DNA of 64,000 nucleotides from positions 15,803,518 to 15,867,517 of the forward strand of contig NW_024881313.1 of NCBI RefSeq assembly GCF_018691265.1, given 5' to 3'. This document shows positions 1 to 13,149 of the stretch, piece by piece. Each line of letters begins with the position of its first letter. The stretch's first letter is position 1. A model generated the notes under the pieces. That model had not been told where the DNA came from. It did no database searches and worked only from the letters and a program-made list of their open reading frames with translations. A program made the position numbers and the translations under genes. Source of the DNA: Tyto alba (lineage: Eukaryota > Chordata > Aves > Strigiformes > Tytonidae).

Positions 1-779
1 CTTCCTGGGCTGAAGACTCTCAAGAATCGACTACAGAACTTGTGAGGTAAGACAGAACAAATTGAGATTCTCTAGAAAAGAGAATATGGAGGAAGTCACA
101 CTGACTTCTAACAGATGAAAAGCTGAATCAAAGAAGCTGATAAAAAGCTAGTAAAATGTTCCCCACATCCAGACCCAAGGTGGGCATGGAGTGAGAATGC
201 AAACATACCATAGGAAAGATTCAATCTATACCTCAGGGGAAAAAAAAAAAATATCAGTAAAAGTTATGGGCTGGATATTCCTAGGGAAATCATCCACAGG
301 GGACGTTTTCTAGATGCTCAACATCAGAGGAGATTCCAGACACCTGTTCTATCTTCTCTGCGGTTCTGCTAACTCTTGCTATGGCATCATAGTCCCATCA
401 CTAGATACTCAAAGATTAGGTAGGTTTATTGCCACATTCCCCTCATTTGCCTATGCAAAGAATGTGTCTATCAAAATGAAATATTTTCCTCTTCTCACCA
501 CACACAACCTATAATTAATTCAGTGTCAAAGTATGTGGCAAGCGCATGCCTTTCCTCTTTAGAGACCATTGTGATTACAGACTGTGACGGTCTTGTCATC
601 AGCACCTCTTTAACTTCAGCTATCCACTTAGAGATTTGAGCATATCTGTGTAAGAGTATATGACATAAGTAAAAAATATTATTCTTTTTATTGATATCTT
701 TTTATAATGAATATCTACTCAGTAGGAAAACCATCTTTTCATAAATTTGAGGTGGTAAGCCATATGCACCACGTGCCTT
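1..779. other. Non-coding AT-rich flank
   Basis: I see no gene here. There is a 12-base A run at 240-251. The open frame at 314-514 lacks splice context and has the random composition usual for AT-rich DNA. Confidence 0.5.
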
Positions 780-930
780 ATTTGGTAATGCCTGAACTGA
801 AATCTCAAGTCTGTCCTTCAGTCTTCATGTGACATAAGGTAAGCAATTTTATGCCAATATTTCCAACTGTAAAATGGAACATACTCATATGTACTCATAG
901 TAAAGATGTAAGAATAACTTAGTATTTGCA
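780..930 (+). repeat. MIR-like SINE relic
   Basis: The order of short blocks follows a mammalian-wide interspersed repeat in sense orientation. A TGTGACATAAGG stretch (about 829-840) stands where MIR has its GTGTGACCTTGGG block. It is followed by a degraded pyrimidine-rich segment and by AACTGTAAAATGGAACAT (about 867-884), which parallels the conserved CTGTAAAATGGG core. The downstream part, with CTCATAG and GTAAGAATAACTTAG, fits the MIR 3' half. The copy is badly decayed. The match is from memory of the consensus, and an unrelated old SINE is possible. Confidence 0.45.
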
Positions 931-1280
931 TGTTAAAAATTTAACACACTTCTGCTGCCCAGTCCTCCTTCTGCCTCTGTTCGGTGGAATGAGCAGAATT
1001 TCTATTACTCATGCTTCACACTCCTATTTCAAAATTATGTGGCCCAAGGCTTTGTACAGTATGAATATGCTTGTTTATTTCTGGGCTGTTGGGGTTTTTT
1101 CTCACACAAATGTGAATGATACTTAAAAGACTTAGGGCTGAAATAAACTAAAATATTTGTGAAATGGGAAAATAAGGTGGGAGAAGTTTTATCATGAGAG
1201 CTGGGCTTATCTACAGGGCTGATAAGGCAGGAGATGATGCAGTCTTGTGTGGCAGGAGCAACCAAGATGATTTACATAAA
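931..1280. other. Non-coding spacer before the GC-rich block
   Basis: Mixed-composition DNA with two short overlapping open frames on opposite strands (926-1126 and 1035-1265). Neither has splice-site or codon-use support. I see nothing else here. Confidence 0.4.
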
Positions 1281-1481
1281 AACGCAGCAACAGTGAAACC
1301 CTGAGGAGAGGCCAGTGCTGGCCCGGCCAGGAGCAGCCCTGTTCAGGGAAAGCTGTGGGAGGAAGGCTCTGAGGAAGAGGCCATTACCCACAAGCAGCCA
1401 CCACACACTTCACCTGTACGGGTGCTGGATGAGGGATGAACCGGGGGGCTTTTGGTACGTGCAACAACCTGTGTTTCCACC

Positions 1482-1509
1482 AAAAAAAAAAAAAAAAAAA
1501 AAAAAAAAA
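1482..1509 (+). repeat. A28 homopolymer
   Basis: A run of 28 A lies at the left edge of the CpG island. No retroposon body is recognisable upstream, so this is a plain homopolymer rather than a recognisable SINE or LINE tail. Confidence 0.9.
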
Positions 1510-1615
1510 GAAAAGAAATGCCGCGGATATTTAGTTGTTAGCCTAGCCACAGAAAGGAAAAAGGTAAAAGGAAGCAAAGGAAGCAGCCCTCCCAGCCTGC
1601 TCCGACTCCGGACAC

Positions 1616-1627
1616 AAAATGGCAGGA
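1616..1627 (+). promoter_or_regulatory. YY1-like motif
   Basis: ACAAAATGGCAG matches the YY1 core AANATGGC. This motif is often found just downstream of the start site in CpG-island promoters, in the same orientation as transcription, so it weakly favours a plus-strand transcript. The ATG it contains is not evidence of a coding start. Confidence 0.4.
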
Positions 1628-1692
1628 GGGCGGGAGCCGCTGGGGAGCCGCGGCCCGCCCGCGCCTCGGGCTCTCCGCGGCGCGCGGGCGGA

Positions 1693-1710
1693 GGCCAGCA
1701 GGAGGCGCTG
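1693..1710 (+). promoter_or_regulatory. Candidate CTCF binding site
   Basis: GGCCAGCAGGAGGCGCTG fits the CTCF core CCASYAGRKGGCRC at all but one position (A instead of G or T at the K position). It has the expected GG upstream and CTG downstream. It sits inside the CpG island. CTCF sites of this type anchor chromatin loops and domain borders, and plus orientation would favour a loop to the right. Binding is inferred from the motif only. Confidence 0.55.
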
Positions 1711-2330
1711 TTGCTCCGCGCCCGTGGCGCTGCGCCCTCACGCGTCCGGAGGGCTCCGTGTGGGCCGCGCTTCTCCGCCACGGTCACGCATGTCACGCCG
1801 CACCAGGCACCCAGGGGACGGCGCCGCTGCCTCCGCTGATGCCAGCGAAGCGAGAGGGGAGAGGCATTTCGGTCACCATAGCAAGAGACCACTTGTCCTG
1901 CATGAGAGGGATAAGGAAATGGCTGTTCACACGTGGCCGGGGGCCACCTCGGGGGAAGTCCCACACCTGTGGGGAAATTGCACGAGAAGCTGCACAACTA
2001 CGAACAAAATTCATTCAAAGTGGGACAGGTCCTTCCCCTTCCTGACCACCTTGTTCCCACGTTGCGAACCCACCTGAGGGTAACCACCAGCAGTGTCGTG
2101 AGGGGACTGAGAGTGGACCTGTCTGAGGCAGTCACCCGTGCCAGGGCAGTGGCAGGCCCTCTCCATCGCTGCCACTGCTTTGGGAAATGCTGAGCAGAAA
2201 GACCAGAGACCCATGGGGCTGCAATGAGCAATGCTGGACTTTGTTTAACTGCAAAACACCCAAGCTGGGATGCTTCACACAGGGCCCGATCCAGGCGGCA
2301 GTGTGTCAAGAGTTAATGCATCCTGAGTGA

Positions 2331-5300
2331 AAAAGACAGGAGGAGAGTGGCTGGGCTCATCTGGAGGGACTTACCCTTGCCCAAGGGGACTTATGAGAGC
2401 CAGCACCACAGGGAGTTTCTCACTTTGGTTTGATCCCATCTTGATGCACAATCCACCCTCCAGTAAGGAGAGTGTTGGCTGTGACAAATCCATATTGCTT
2501 TGATTTGAGGAGTCTTTGCTGAAGAAATCTTTTTCTGGGTTCCCTTTGCCTACTGGAACCACAAGCCTTCACTTTATGTAACCTATCACAGGACATTCCC
2601 TGACTGCGTCTTTGTAGGCACTTGCTTGTTCCTGGCTGTTGCTTAAAAGCTCGGAATGAAAAAGTGCTAGTTCCTACTCAGCAGCTGTGTTCCCTGAGGA
2701 GCTTAGGGCTCCAACACTTCTTGCTGAGCCAAACTGTAGCACCAGCTTCAGTGCAGCTATGGCTGCATTGGGAGAGGTCTGGCTTTGCAGCAGATGGAAA
2801 ATTGAAGGACAAAGTTGCAACGGCAAATACAGTAACAGTGATTAATTAATAATGATTAATAATAAAGAGTGAGAAAGAAGGGAAGAAAGAAGACCTGTCC
2901 TCATGCTAGCTTCCTGCCTTCTTCAATGATAATTCCTATATTTAAATCAGGGAAAACTGACTTTAAGAAGTCAATTAATTTCCTTATTAAACTCAGGGAA
3001 ATGAGAAAAGTCCACAAACTGACTGTTTTAGTTCAAGCAGTCAAGATGGATCAAGTTTATGCATATGATGAGATGCGTGTGCTCTAATGGAACAAAACAT
3101 ATGAAGAGCTACAAAAAATACCTCAGGCCTGCTCAATACTATGAATGCAATGTTGCATGAGTTACCACCTCATGATAGACTGTCCAGGGGACTTCACATC
3201 AGAGAAATGTAAGAAACAACAACTGAGATCCTTGGTAAAACTCCTGTTGACATCAGTGTACAGGAGATTTCAAGATAAAGATGATCAGCATGGACACAGG
3301 GATCATTTGGGAGTTACATGTTGGTATATGGACCTGCTCTCCCTAAGGCCAAGTAGAATGCAAAGATAGAGCAGAAACGAGAGTCTTGTTAAAAGGAGAA
3401 ACAAAATTGCATTTTAAAATCCTGACTAGTTAAGCTGTTTGTAACAAGTCTTTCAAGTAGGGTTTCTACAGAAGAACAAGAAAATAAAACTGATCTTTAT
3501 GGTTAAATTTCTTCAGCCTGCAGTTGTCATGAAAAGGCAGGTATCAAAAGAAACAAAATGAGCGTACTAGCAAAGAGAAATGATCTTTCTTGAGAACAAG
3601 CTGAAATGTCAAGGACTTAGGGTCTACAGTGTGCTGATAAGACACACCGATGTGTGAACTTTCCCTCCCAGAGCCATCCATCTCTATTATCACTGCCTGG
3701 AGATGGTTCTGTGTCAACTTTGCATCTGCATCAGTAACTCATTCTGTTCAGCCATCTGTTCCACAGACATCAAACTGTTAAGAAGCCCCAGTACAGCACA
3801 ATCTAGTCCAGTAACACAGAAACAGAAAAGAAAAGAAAAGATCTCATTACCATTTGAATTCACAGGCTCTCCTGTGATACACATACAATATTTTTTATAT
3901 TGACATGAACATGGTAATTTGGTGAGTAAATTCTTGGCTATAACAAGGGGATTAAAGTCAGATACTTAATATGCAACAGCTATGTTCAGAGGCAAAATAA
4001 TTATTGAGTTAAACTAGGATTTAAGGTAGTTGTTTCTCACTTTGCAGTTTTTAACTGGGTTAAAAAACCATTCCTATTAACTAGGATGACTATTGCATCT
4101 TGGCATTTTAGCTGCTGAAGAGTTCACCACTAATTTATAGTATAAATGAGATAGGCATTTAAAAACCAAGGTCTCGGAACAAAATTATGAGAGTAGATTG
4201 TTGACAGGTTTCTGGTGAAATTAGAGGTTTCTGGGTTTGTTTTTATTTATTCAAGTCCATATATGATAGAAACTTAGGATTTTTTATTTCAGTTGCCCAT
4301 GTTGTCTTTCTCAATTAAAATGTCCTAAGAGGTTGTAAAATTATATCTGCCAAATTCAGTGGCTTTTGATATTTTTGTCTAGGTTTTTTAGTACTATAGA
4401 GCTAGGATAATTAAAGGCCAGAGAGCTGGATTCCATTCTGGCCTGTAAATCTTCAGCAGAACTGGTGCTGAAGTTTCAATAACAAAATCATTATTGTGAA
4501 TGATTACTGAGCCAGAGAAAACCATTGATTGACATTCAGATTCTTAACTGAATTTGCAGATGCTGCGAAGTGAGAAGATTTGGTGGGAGGTCTGTGAGAG
4601 GCATTGAGATGGGATCTTACCCTCACATTTTTAGAGCTCTCCTTCAGAGAAGCACTGCACTCCAGCATTGCTTTTGGGCTTGGAGAGACAGGGACTGCAG
4701 AATAGTGCAGGAGCGACATGCTCAAGCCTCGTTCAAATGAAAATGAATGCTGTGTTTAAAACAATAATCCCTTTGGCTAATTAACATGTGATCTGATTGG
4801 TGAATTAGCCTGTATGGAGTTTTTCCTACCACAGCTCAAGTATTTTCAATAGATAAGGGCTTTTATTTTTTAAAGGTAACTCTCCCAGTAGGGAAGCAAA
4901 GATTCTGCTTATACATTGACCCTGTATAATCTTAACACATTATTAAATGTAATCATCTGTTGTGACATATTCTCCAGTGAAGAGAGCTGGATACACAGGC
5001 TGATACATTTTGTGACTGTGTAGCATGCATCCCATTAGATATACTACGCTCTAAGCCATGTGTTCAGTTCTGTTATGTTCTAAAGGTTTAATACAACCTT
5101 CCTGTTTCTACATGATGCTCTGACCTGCTCACACATTAATAATGCACAAAGCCTCTCTTTGGAGCTGAAACTTGCTCAGCCTTGTTGCATATCTTTCATT
5201 TCACCTCTATCTTTGTTTTATATAACTCTCCCCACACTGTCTCTTGGAAAGAAATACACCAGACTTGTGTCCCCCAACAGAGCTGTGGTCTCTAAGGAAA

Positions 5301-7139
5301 CTCGTGCATTAATTAAGGAATAGTATAATGGGTATGGGGCTTGTTTTGTTAACCAGTGCCCCAAGGAGCATCATTTCACTTATTTTACCCCTCCCCCCAC
5401 TAGCAAATATCAGCATGTTTCTGCTAACTGTCATGTGGGTAAGTTCAAAACAATACATATGAGATAAAATGTTGTCTTTTGAAATAGCAAGCAAATTGGC
5501 ACATGAATGTAATTTCTGTAGTAACTTGGCGCTGTCTTCTCTGGTTACTGGTTGTTGGACTCCTCCTCAAAATGTTTTAGTATTGAAGCCAACACCCATG
5601 GCCACACACTGGGTGTGCTTGGCAGCTGCAGGGCCCAGATGCCAACCACTGGAATGCATTTTATGTACCAGTGTCTCTGCCTGTGGCTTGGCTTCCTGGC
5701 CAGCCTTTAGCAAAGTCTCTTCTCTGGACTCATCTGGCTCCAGTGCTTGTTGCTCTTGCAGCTGTGGAACTGAAGCAAAAGGAATTTACAGATGAGCTGT
5801 CTCACCGTTCCAGTAACTGCTTGCCTCCACCACCTCCTAGCAAGATACATACACTGAATCCTTTTAGCATGTGAAAAAGAGATGTCCCACTTGCCTGTAT
5901 TCATTGTGGAGGACCGAGTGCATGGATTGACAGGCATCACAGTGCATGAGTTACATCACTCTCTTCAGCACTTAGAGTGGGGATCTAGGCATGGATTTAT
6001 CTCTGTTATTCCACAAGACTGAAAAGGAAAAAAAAAATCCACCTGGCAAGCAAGCTGTCTCATTGTCTGGATATAATTAACAAGTATGAGAGAAGACTGT
6101 ATTTCCACAGATCGGTCAGTGTAGCATGCAAAAAATACGGCTTATTGCCATGTTATTTACTGAGTAGCTTTTTGTAGTATATTTGTTAATGTTTTCTTTT
6201 TTGTAGGGCTTCCGATCTTAACTCTTTGATTGCAGCATTCCACTGTGGTTTCTCTGCTACAGCACCCTCTAGACTTCTACATTTGTCTGGAAAGCTGGCA
6301 GCTCACTAAAGACATGCCAAGCAGAACACTGGAGGTGTGTTGTTTTGCTACACACCCACAACACAGTAATTGACATAGCTGCAGTTACATGCATCTAACT
6401 CCACTAAGGAAATATCCCCAGCTCCTGTTAAGCTACAGTAAGAAAATGTTGATGTGTCAGATACTGAAATGCTCACCAAGCTGAGACTGAATTGCAACCA
6501 CTGACTGAAATACTTTTAAATGTCTACAACACTACAGATTAATTTTACACCTCTTACTTGCTTTGATGCACACAAGGGTAAATTCATTGAAGGGTAATGT
6601 CTCAAATTCCCAGGTTGTATTTAAGAATGGCTGTAACCTGAGAAAGTGCAGAGTTAGTTAACAGTCTCATCTTCTGAACTGTATTTTAGAACAATCACAT
6701 TGACAGTTGAAAAAAACACATCCAGTACATGCATTTTTGGACAATGTATGCACACGCAGGAATGAAAAAGTGTAAAAGGTATTACCACATGCTTATCTGG
6801 AAGGTGCCATTTAGGGAAAAAAAAAAAAAAAAGGTATGAATTTATGTTATATTATTTTAAAAATATTGTGCAAACATATAACCAGATTATGGAAGCGTAT
6901 AAACAAAGATTATGCACTGGTTTAGCACTCAAACAGCTATGTCTTGTAGTTATATTTACTTCAGTGCTGTCATTCCAAATGGCATTGGTGCCACTGGGAG
7001 CACCATTATCTGCTGGTGTTTTAAGTAATCTTTGTGCAGATTTCTCAGTGCAGTTTTTTCAGTAAGGCATTTTTTTATATAGTAACATTAAAATATAGAA
7101 TTCTAAAGTATGGTAATACTTGGTTAGGGCTCTCAGGTC
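2331..7139. other. Non-coding AT-rich DNA
   Basis: No gene is recognisable. The open frames here (for example 2622-2849, 4504-4725 and 5469-5795) are short, have no paired splice signals and look random. A strong donor-like GGTAAGT on the minus strand ends a 63-codon frame at 2,371-2,562; this is noted as a finding only. A 16-base A run lies at 6,817-6,832. No recent transposable element is recognisable. Confidence 0.5.
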
Positions 7140-7184
7140 TTATTCTAAGTGAGAGTTCCTCTCCTGATGTTTAACCTGGGGAAA

Positions 7185-7300
7185 AAATAAACAAACCAAA
7201 CCAAAAGGATACAAAACAAAACCAAAACAAAGCAACAAAAAAACCCCAAACCAACCAACCAAACAAAAAAAAACAATGAAAAAAACACCCAAACCAAAAC
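7185..7300 (+). repeat. A-rich CAAA/CCAAA low-complexity tract
   Basis: An irregular run of A with single or paired C (AAACCAAACC, AAAACAAAAC and similar). It gives artefactual Phe/Leu/Cys/Val-rich open frames on the minus strand at 7,140-7,396. Confidence 0.85.
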
Positions 7301-7310
7301 AGAGTAATGA

Positions 7311-10300
7311 ATCAGTACAGGCATTGGTAGAAGAGGGAAAAGGTGGCAAGAGGCTAGTGAAAAATTTAAAGGGAAGATAACAAAATGTAGAAACATGACA
7401 ACATATGAAATTCAGTGTAAGTCAGTCAAGAAAATCAAACTACTTGTGCATGTTGATGTGCTAGAATCAACTGGGAAAACCTATGTATTATTATAAAGTA
7501 AAAAAAATGCACTCAGTTGTTAACACTCATTGAAAAGTGAGCAAGAAATTAAGTCACTCTAAGAAAAACATTGAGAATAATACTGTAAATATTTTAATGC
7601 CACATAGAAACAGTTTTACCTCTCTAACCTGAGTGTTAAGATTACACAAGCTCAAAAACAATATGGCAAATAGAATTTTATTTTTACTCTCTCATTAATT
7701 CTTACTAGGGCACAAAAGTATTTCAACACAAAGGCAGACTAAAACTTTTGAGGCAATTTAATTTAGGGGGAAGGGATATTAGAAGAGTAGGTGAAGTGTA
7801 GAAAATGATGGTGTAGAAAAAAACATCCGTATTTTGCTTCTTATATCCCAAGGAGTATATCTAGTGAGATTAGTAATAAAGAATGAGTATCAGTGAGTGA
7901 TGTTTTCTACATAATTAATGTCTGAAGCATGCTATTGAAATACTCACTGATACAGAAATCTTTGCAGTATTTCTTATAAAATGGTTCAAACATTTGTTTG
8001 CATCGTATAGATGTTTTCTATGAAGTTAAGCAAGACAAAATCTGTTGGACACATCCACCTTCAGTTTGTAAGAACCACATAAGCTAGCTATGCGAAACAT
8101 TCATCTGAAAGACCTGTTATGACATGGCTCTTGATGAGTGTTCCACTTCTGTAGAATATGATTTTCACTATATTTAAGTATATGGCCATCATTCTGAAAC
8201 CTGTTTATCAAGGTTTACATTACATGTTTTCTTTCGTTCATTTAAATGCCTGAAAATGAAGAATGTAGGTCTGTATGAATATAAGCTTCTTTTCACCAAG
8301 TAAAAGTGAACTCAATATAAAGATACTTGTGAGGGCATTAAGTCTGCTTGTAGCCTGGGCCAAGAGATTACCCAATCATTTCCCTTTGATGGGAAGGATA
8401 AACTAAATAAAAAGCCCAACAAAATTCTGAACAATCTCAGGAAACTTTGTTGAATAACATTCCAGTGACAGAAGAGTCAAAATTTTCATTATATAAGCTT
8501 GTGATTCAACAACCAAAGGTTCCTTCTCATTTTGGTATTTCAGCTATTCTTTGAGCTCAGTTGCATCTTGACATGCGTAGAGGCAACTGCCACATGGGTC
8601 CAGTACTTTAAGCAGCAGGTGGGAAATGAAGTTAAAGAAATGTTAGAGGAAGTGTAGGACTAAATAACAGGCATGTTCTCTAGGCTTCTGATGTTAAGAG
8701 AGCTCATCTCATAAACAGGCCTACCTAATATTTTAAACATAAACCTCTGAGGAACTGATATTCATGTTTCAGTGGGTGGTTGCCATGACATGCCATGAGT
8801 GAGTTGAAAAAGAGTTTCTTTGCTGATGAGAGCCACTGTAATGTTCACTATGACATTTTCTGACTAGCATATAAAATGGAGGTCTGGACGGTCTGGACTT
8901 CTATAGAAATCTTAACAATACAGTGGTTCAACTAATTTAAAAGGACTGATCTCCAATTTGAGTAATATTTCAGCACTCCTTGCTTACAGTCTTTTTTCAT
9001 TTCAGTAATGTGAAGTGGTCCTTCCATTCACACATTTGAAGGAATAAAACAAAATCCCACCAGTATGGAATGGTAGAATGGAGACTTCAGGGTCTCTTTG
9101 CACTAGTTTTACCTCAGTGTAGTTGCATTACTTCAGTGGAAGTAATCCTAGATTCCTGGTAGTTATCCAAATTTGAACTAGTAAGACTAGAAAAAACAGG
9201 CAGCACACTTCAAAAATATATAGCTTCTTTTCAAGTGTGAGGAAAGAGTCCTGTTTATGTGCCATATACAGTAAAAATCAAAGTAGGTATATCTCTTTTT
9301 CTAATCCATTTTTCATACAAATCATGGGGGCATACACTACAGGTCAAATTTGAAGATGAAATGTTCATTCTTGTATATTCTGATCAAATATGACAGCTCC
9401 CAGGTCACCTTCTATTAAAATAAAATTTGCTTGCAATCCCTGGCCAAATTCTCCTTCCCTAGTAAACAGCACGGCTATCCATTAGAAGTTGTATATACAT
9501 GTGATGTAGATGTATGTGTTCATAGATCTTCTATATGTGATGTACCTACATATACAGTTTTACACTATATGGATAGATACTGTGTATACGTACAGTATTA
9601 TTTTCATAGATGTGTGTACTGTATGTTGGTGCTATTAATGAATAAGGGCAAAACCTATTCTGTAGGTTGGGTAATGAAGGGATGATATTACACGGCGAGT
9701 ATGAAATCAGTCTGATTTCCAGCAGAGTCAGTTGCAGCAGGACAGCTTGCATCCATCTCCTGTTCCTCAGAGGCAGCAACAATGGTAGGAGTAAATCTTC
9801 TAACACATCTCAGTGACAAATATTTTGTTCCCATTCTTCCTGTCTCATCCCCTCACTTTTCTCCACATACTCAGACAAATTATTACTTTTCTGTCTACAT
9901 TGTCACTTCATCCAGTCCAGCCCTGAACCTTTACTGGTTTTGCATTTTCTCTAACATTCTCACCCTGAAACTTTCTGCTGAGCATGCATGTGTCTGCATG
10001 CGTTTACACATGTGCAACTGTCAGAAATGTTTCTTTACGTTTATTATGTTACTAAACCTTTGAGATGAGATGACTGTTAGAAAGAAGTGGCCTCATCTAT
10101 GTGCAGTTTTTTAGAGTCTGGCATGAGTTTTACAGCTCACAGAAACATGCAGTCTGCTTGTATTTTTCTTGTTCCATGGAAGAGCATTGCATAGCAATTG
10201 GTGTTTGTGTTTACTGGAGTTCACATCTCAGGACGCGGTTCAAATCAGAGTGCAAATGAAACTAATATATTACCATCTGGTAATGAAGAATGTGGAGAAG

Positions 10301-13149
10301 TTAAATAGTTAATTTTTAGTAGGAACAAACCACATTTCCATCAAGTACAAGCAGTCAGCTGTTATTGTAGGTCACTAAGATACAATGAATTATTTTCTGC
10401 AGTTCGTGGAAAACATTAGGCAGCTGTAATAAAGTCAATGGTATTTCCTTCCTTACTGAAACATTACTTCAGCAAAAACTCCTGTTTTGTTAAAACGCTA
10501 TTTCATGCTTGATGAAATTTCATACATTTCATCTTTTTATACTTTTAAACTTCTTTTATTGATTGCTGCATATAGAGAAAACACTGAGGGAAAAATAACA
10601 GAAGTGGCTTTTCATGTTTAGACGGATGATGATTGATCTAAACTAAAAAGGCTATAAATGGAAGGGGAAGGAAGCACTTCAGTTGCCTTTATATAACATA
10701 GATATTCAGTCCAGGAAATGTACCACAACATAAATGTGTTTTTAAGACATTAAAACAGCTTAAACAAGAGCTAGAGTGTTTCATACCACAGTTCATCACA
10801 TTTATTTTTCGTTATGTATTTGTCCATAGTTATCTCTAGTAACACACAAAGTTATTGTTTTCAAAGTTTATCTTGCCTTATAAACACCTATTTAAATCCT
10901 GCCTAAAATATCTTTAATAAATCCCCTTACATCAGACAGTAATACATCTTTTACTCTTGTTTTCTTTTAAGATCTGATGAGCATGAAGAAATTAAGGGTT
11001 CCTGGGACACTAATCAGTGGTGAGTCTCTCAAGACTGTGAAATGAAGAACAATAGACCTTGACTGTATGTATGCAAAAACTGGTCAGCCAGCTGGTTGTA
11101 CATTATCAGGGAAACACTTTTACTTTCTACAGGGAAACAGCACCCTCAGTGTTTCAAAAATATGCAGAGTCCTATGGACTGGCTCATAAACAGTAGCAGC
11201 TGGACCTCAAGTCAGGTACCCACACTTTGGTAAGCAAACTAACATTTCAGCAGAGGAATGAGAAAAATGTAGGAATTAGTAAGGGTTAGGGGGGCATGTT
11301 TGGATGGGAGGTTATGGCATTTTCAGTAGCTGGACAGGGATACAGATTGGATAAAACCTGAAAAGACTTTTGTAAATGTTGCATTAACAGTTGTCATGCT
11401 CACTTTAACATTGTTAGCACTGTATTAATAAGATGGAGTTTCCTTCCCCTCCTCCCTTTTAAACTACTTTAGCTACTTCAAATATATATCCAACTGAATA
11501 TGAGTCTGAAAATTTCAGATCACACAGTAATTTTTCCTTAAAATTCAGTAACAGTATCCTTGATCCTGGAGAGCTAGTGATGGATTGTAAAGGTTTTTAA
11601 AACTAACATTGCTGGAGTTGATTGATGCTAGCCCTGCCATAAGAGGGTGTATTAATATCTCTCTCTAGAGATATGGGTCATCTTTGTGACTAGGAAATAA
11701 ACTACCGAGCCTAGAACCTGGCTCTTTGCCACCTATTTGCAGCATCACAGCATGGTGGCTTTCAGGAGAAGGTTTTCCCAACAGAGAAGAGATAATGTTT
11801 TAAGGAGTTAATTCACTTGGCATTACACTTATACCTGGTTTATAATGTGTTAATGCTCTGTCATCCCCAAACTATTGGGACAAGGCAGCTGGTGAAAATT
11901 CTAGAAACTGTGAGCAATCCACCAACACATTCTGCTACCTCAGAGATTTCCTGGGTTGCTGCTAACCTGAAGCTTTGGATTTGCAATTAGTGGATAAGGA
12001 ACCCAACTTCTCGTGAAGTCAGAAAGACTTTAAGTGCCTAGTAAGCCACAGCATTTTTTAAATTCTTACTACAGATCTACTTGAGACCATTTTTTTAATA
12101 TCAGCCCTCAGCTTCTTACCTCACCCTAGTGAAGCAAGACCTTCTATCTCACATCACACCTTTTGTCCATCTTAGCTGTATTGTCTATTGTCAGCTCTTT
12201 GAAGAAGAGCTTCTCTCTCTTAGTGTATCTACACAACATACAACATTCACCCTGGCTAATGAGCTCTACCATACCCAGGATAAGATCTCCATTTGGAAAC
12301 CTTTTAGCATCAGGAATGCTAGGTAGAGTCATGGTCATTCACATGCAAGAAAAACTCTACGTGGCATATCTGCAGAGAAGGACTAGCATGGTCTGAGGGG
12401 GAACAAAATGAAGCAAAGAGGTTGGCTTACTCAGGCTAGCAAAACAATGGTTGATACTTACTCCATATAAGAAAATGAAGATTAGAAGTCTGAGGACTGG
12501 GAAAAATCATAGAAGCTGGAGGACAATGCAACTTTCTTTTGGAGACTTTTCTGACTAGCTCTTTCATTAACATTCAGCTGCATATTTTGGAACGGGATAG
12601 GTTAATTCAGAAGAACTAAAAAAACCTGTGAATTGTCCTATCAATTCTGGACTACACCAGTTGACAAAGTTGTGCCTTGGTAATACATTATTTGATGCAT
12701 TAACAACACAGAAGACTTCTTATCTTTAACCGAATATTTCCAGAATACAGGCAAGGGGTTACTAGTCATAACTATTTCATTAAGACAGGACAGCATGGGA
12801 GTTATCTGCCTTTTATTTTTACTTCTCTTCCACCTACATGCTAAAAAAATCATATAATAATTTATTTTTTTTAGTTCCATATTGTACATACCCCATAATA
12901 AAACCCTGTCTGTACTGTAGCTTTATCATCGAGCAGGCCCACAAAAAGCTGTGAAGTTTAACTCCATGGACAAATCCAAATGCTATTAACTAACACATAA
13001 TAAACTTTAAATCACAGGTTTGTAGTTTGTCTTAACTAACTTTGTTTGCCAATAAGCATGCCTCCATTCTTATAATGAGAACATTTCTACATCAGAACCT
13101 CATCTTTCATGCAGTTAAACCGAGCAACTCATTGTCTTGTCAAAGTTAA
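7311..13149. other. Non-coding AT-rich DNA
   Basis: I see no gene or recent repeat in this stretch. Open frames such as 9,431-9,685 and 9,782-10,063 cross TA-rich, microsatellite-like DNA and are not protein-like. About 10,215-10,480 has the even, motif-dense texture of a conserved non-coding element (several TAAT cores, CAGCTG and TGTAATAAAGTCAATGG). That is an impression without alignment support. Confidence 0.45.

Larger units (their letters stand above)
1600..1860. promoter_or_regulatory. CpG island (probable promoter)
   Basis: By eye there are about 40 CpG dinucleotides in 260 bases, while the rest of the window is CpG-poor, so methylation-driven CpG loss has been avoided here. That is typical of an unmethylated vertebrate promoter. 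The island contains a YY1-like AAAATGGC at its left end and a CTCF-like site in the middle. No TATA box is seen, as is usual for CpG-island promoters. The transcript it serves is not identified and its direction is unknown. It could be a coding gene leaving the left edge, a long non-coding RNA, or an isolated regulatory island. Confidence 0.7.
1281..2330. other. GC-rich block around a CpG island
   Basis: GC content rises sharply above the surrounding DNA from about 1,300 and fades by about 2,300. Overlapping long open frames on both strands (1315-1839, 1410-1997 and 1619-2077) are what GC-rich DNA gives, because stop codons are AT-rich. None shows a plausible protein composition; they are runs of Arg, Ala, Gly and Pro. 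The block probably contains a promoter or the first exon of a coding or long non-coding transcript, but no strong splice donor on either strand settles the direction. Confidence 0.55.

Noticed and set aside
1315..2077. Long overlapping open frames in the CpG island
   Set aside because: GC-rich DNA lacks stop codons. The translations are Arg/Ala/Gly/Pro runs open in several frames at once.
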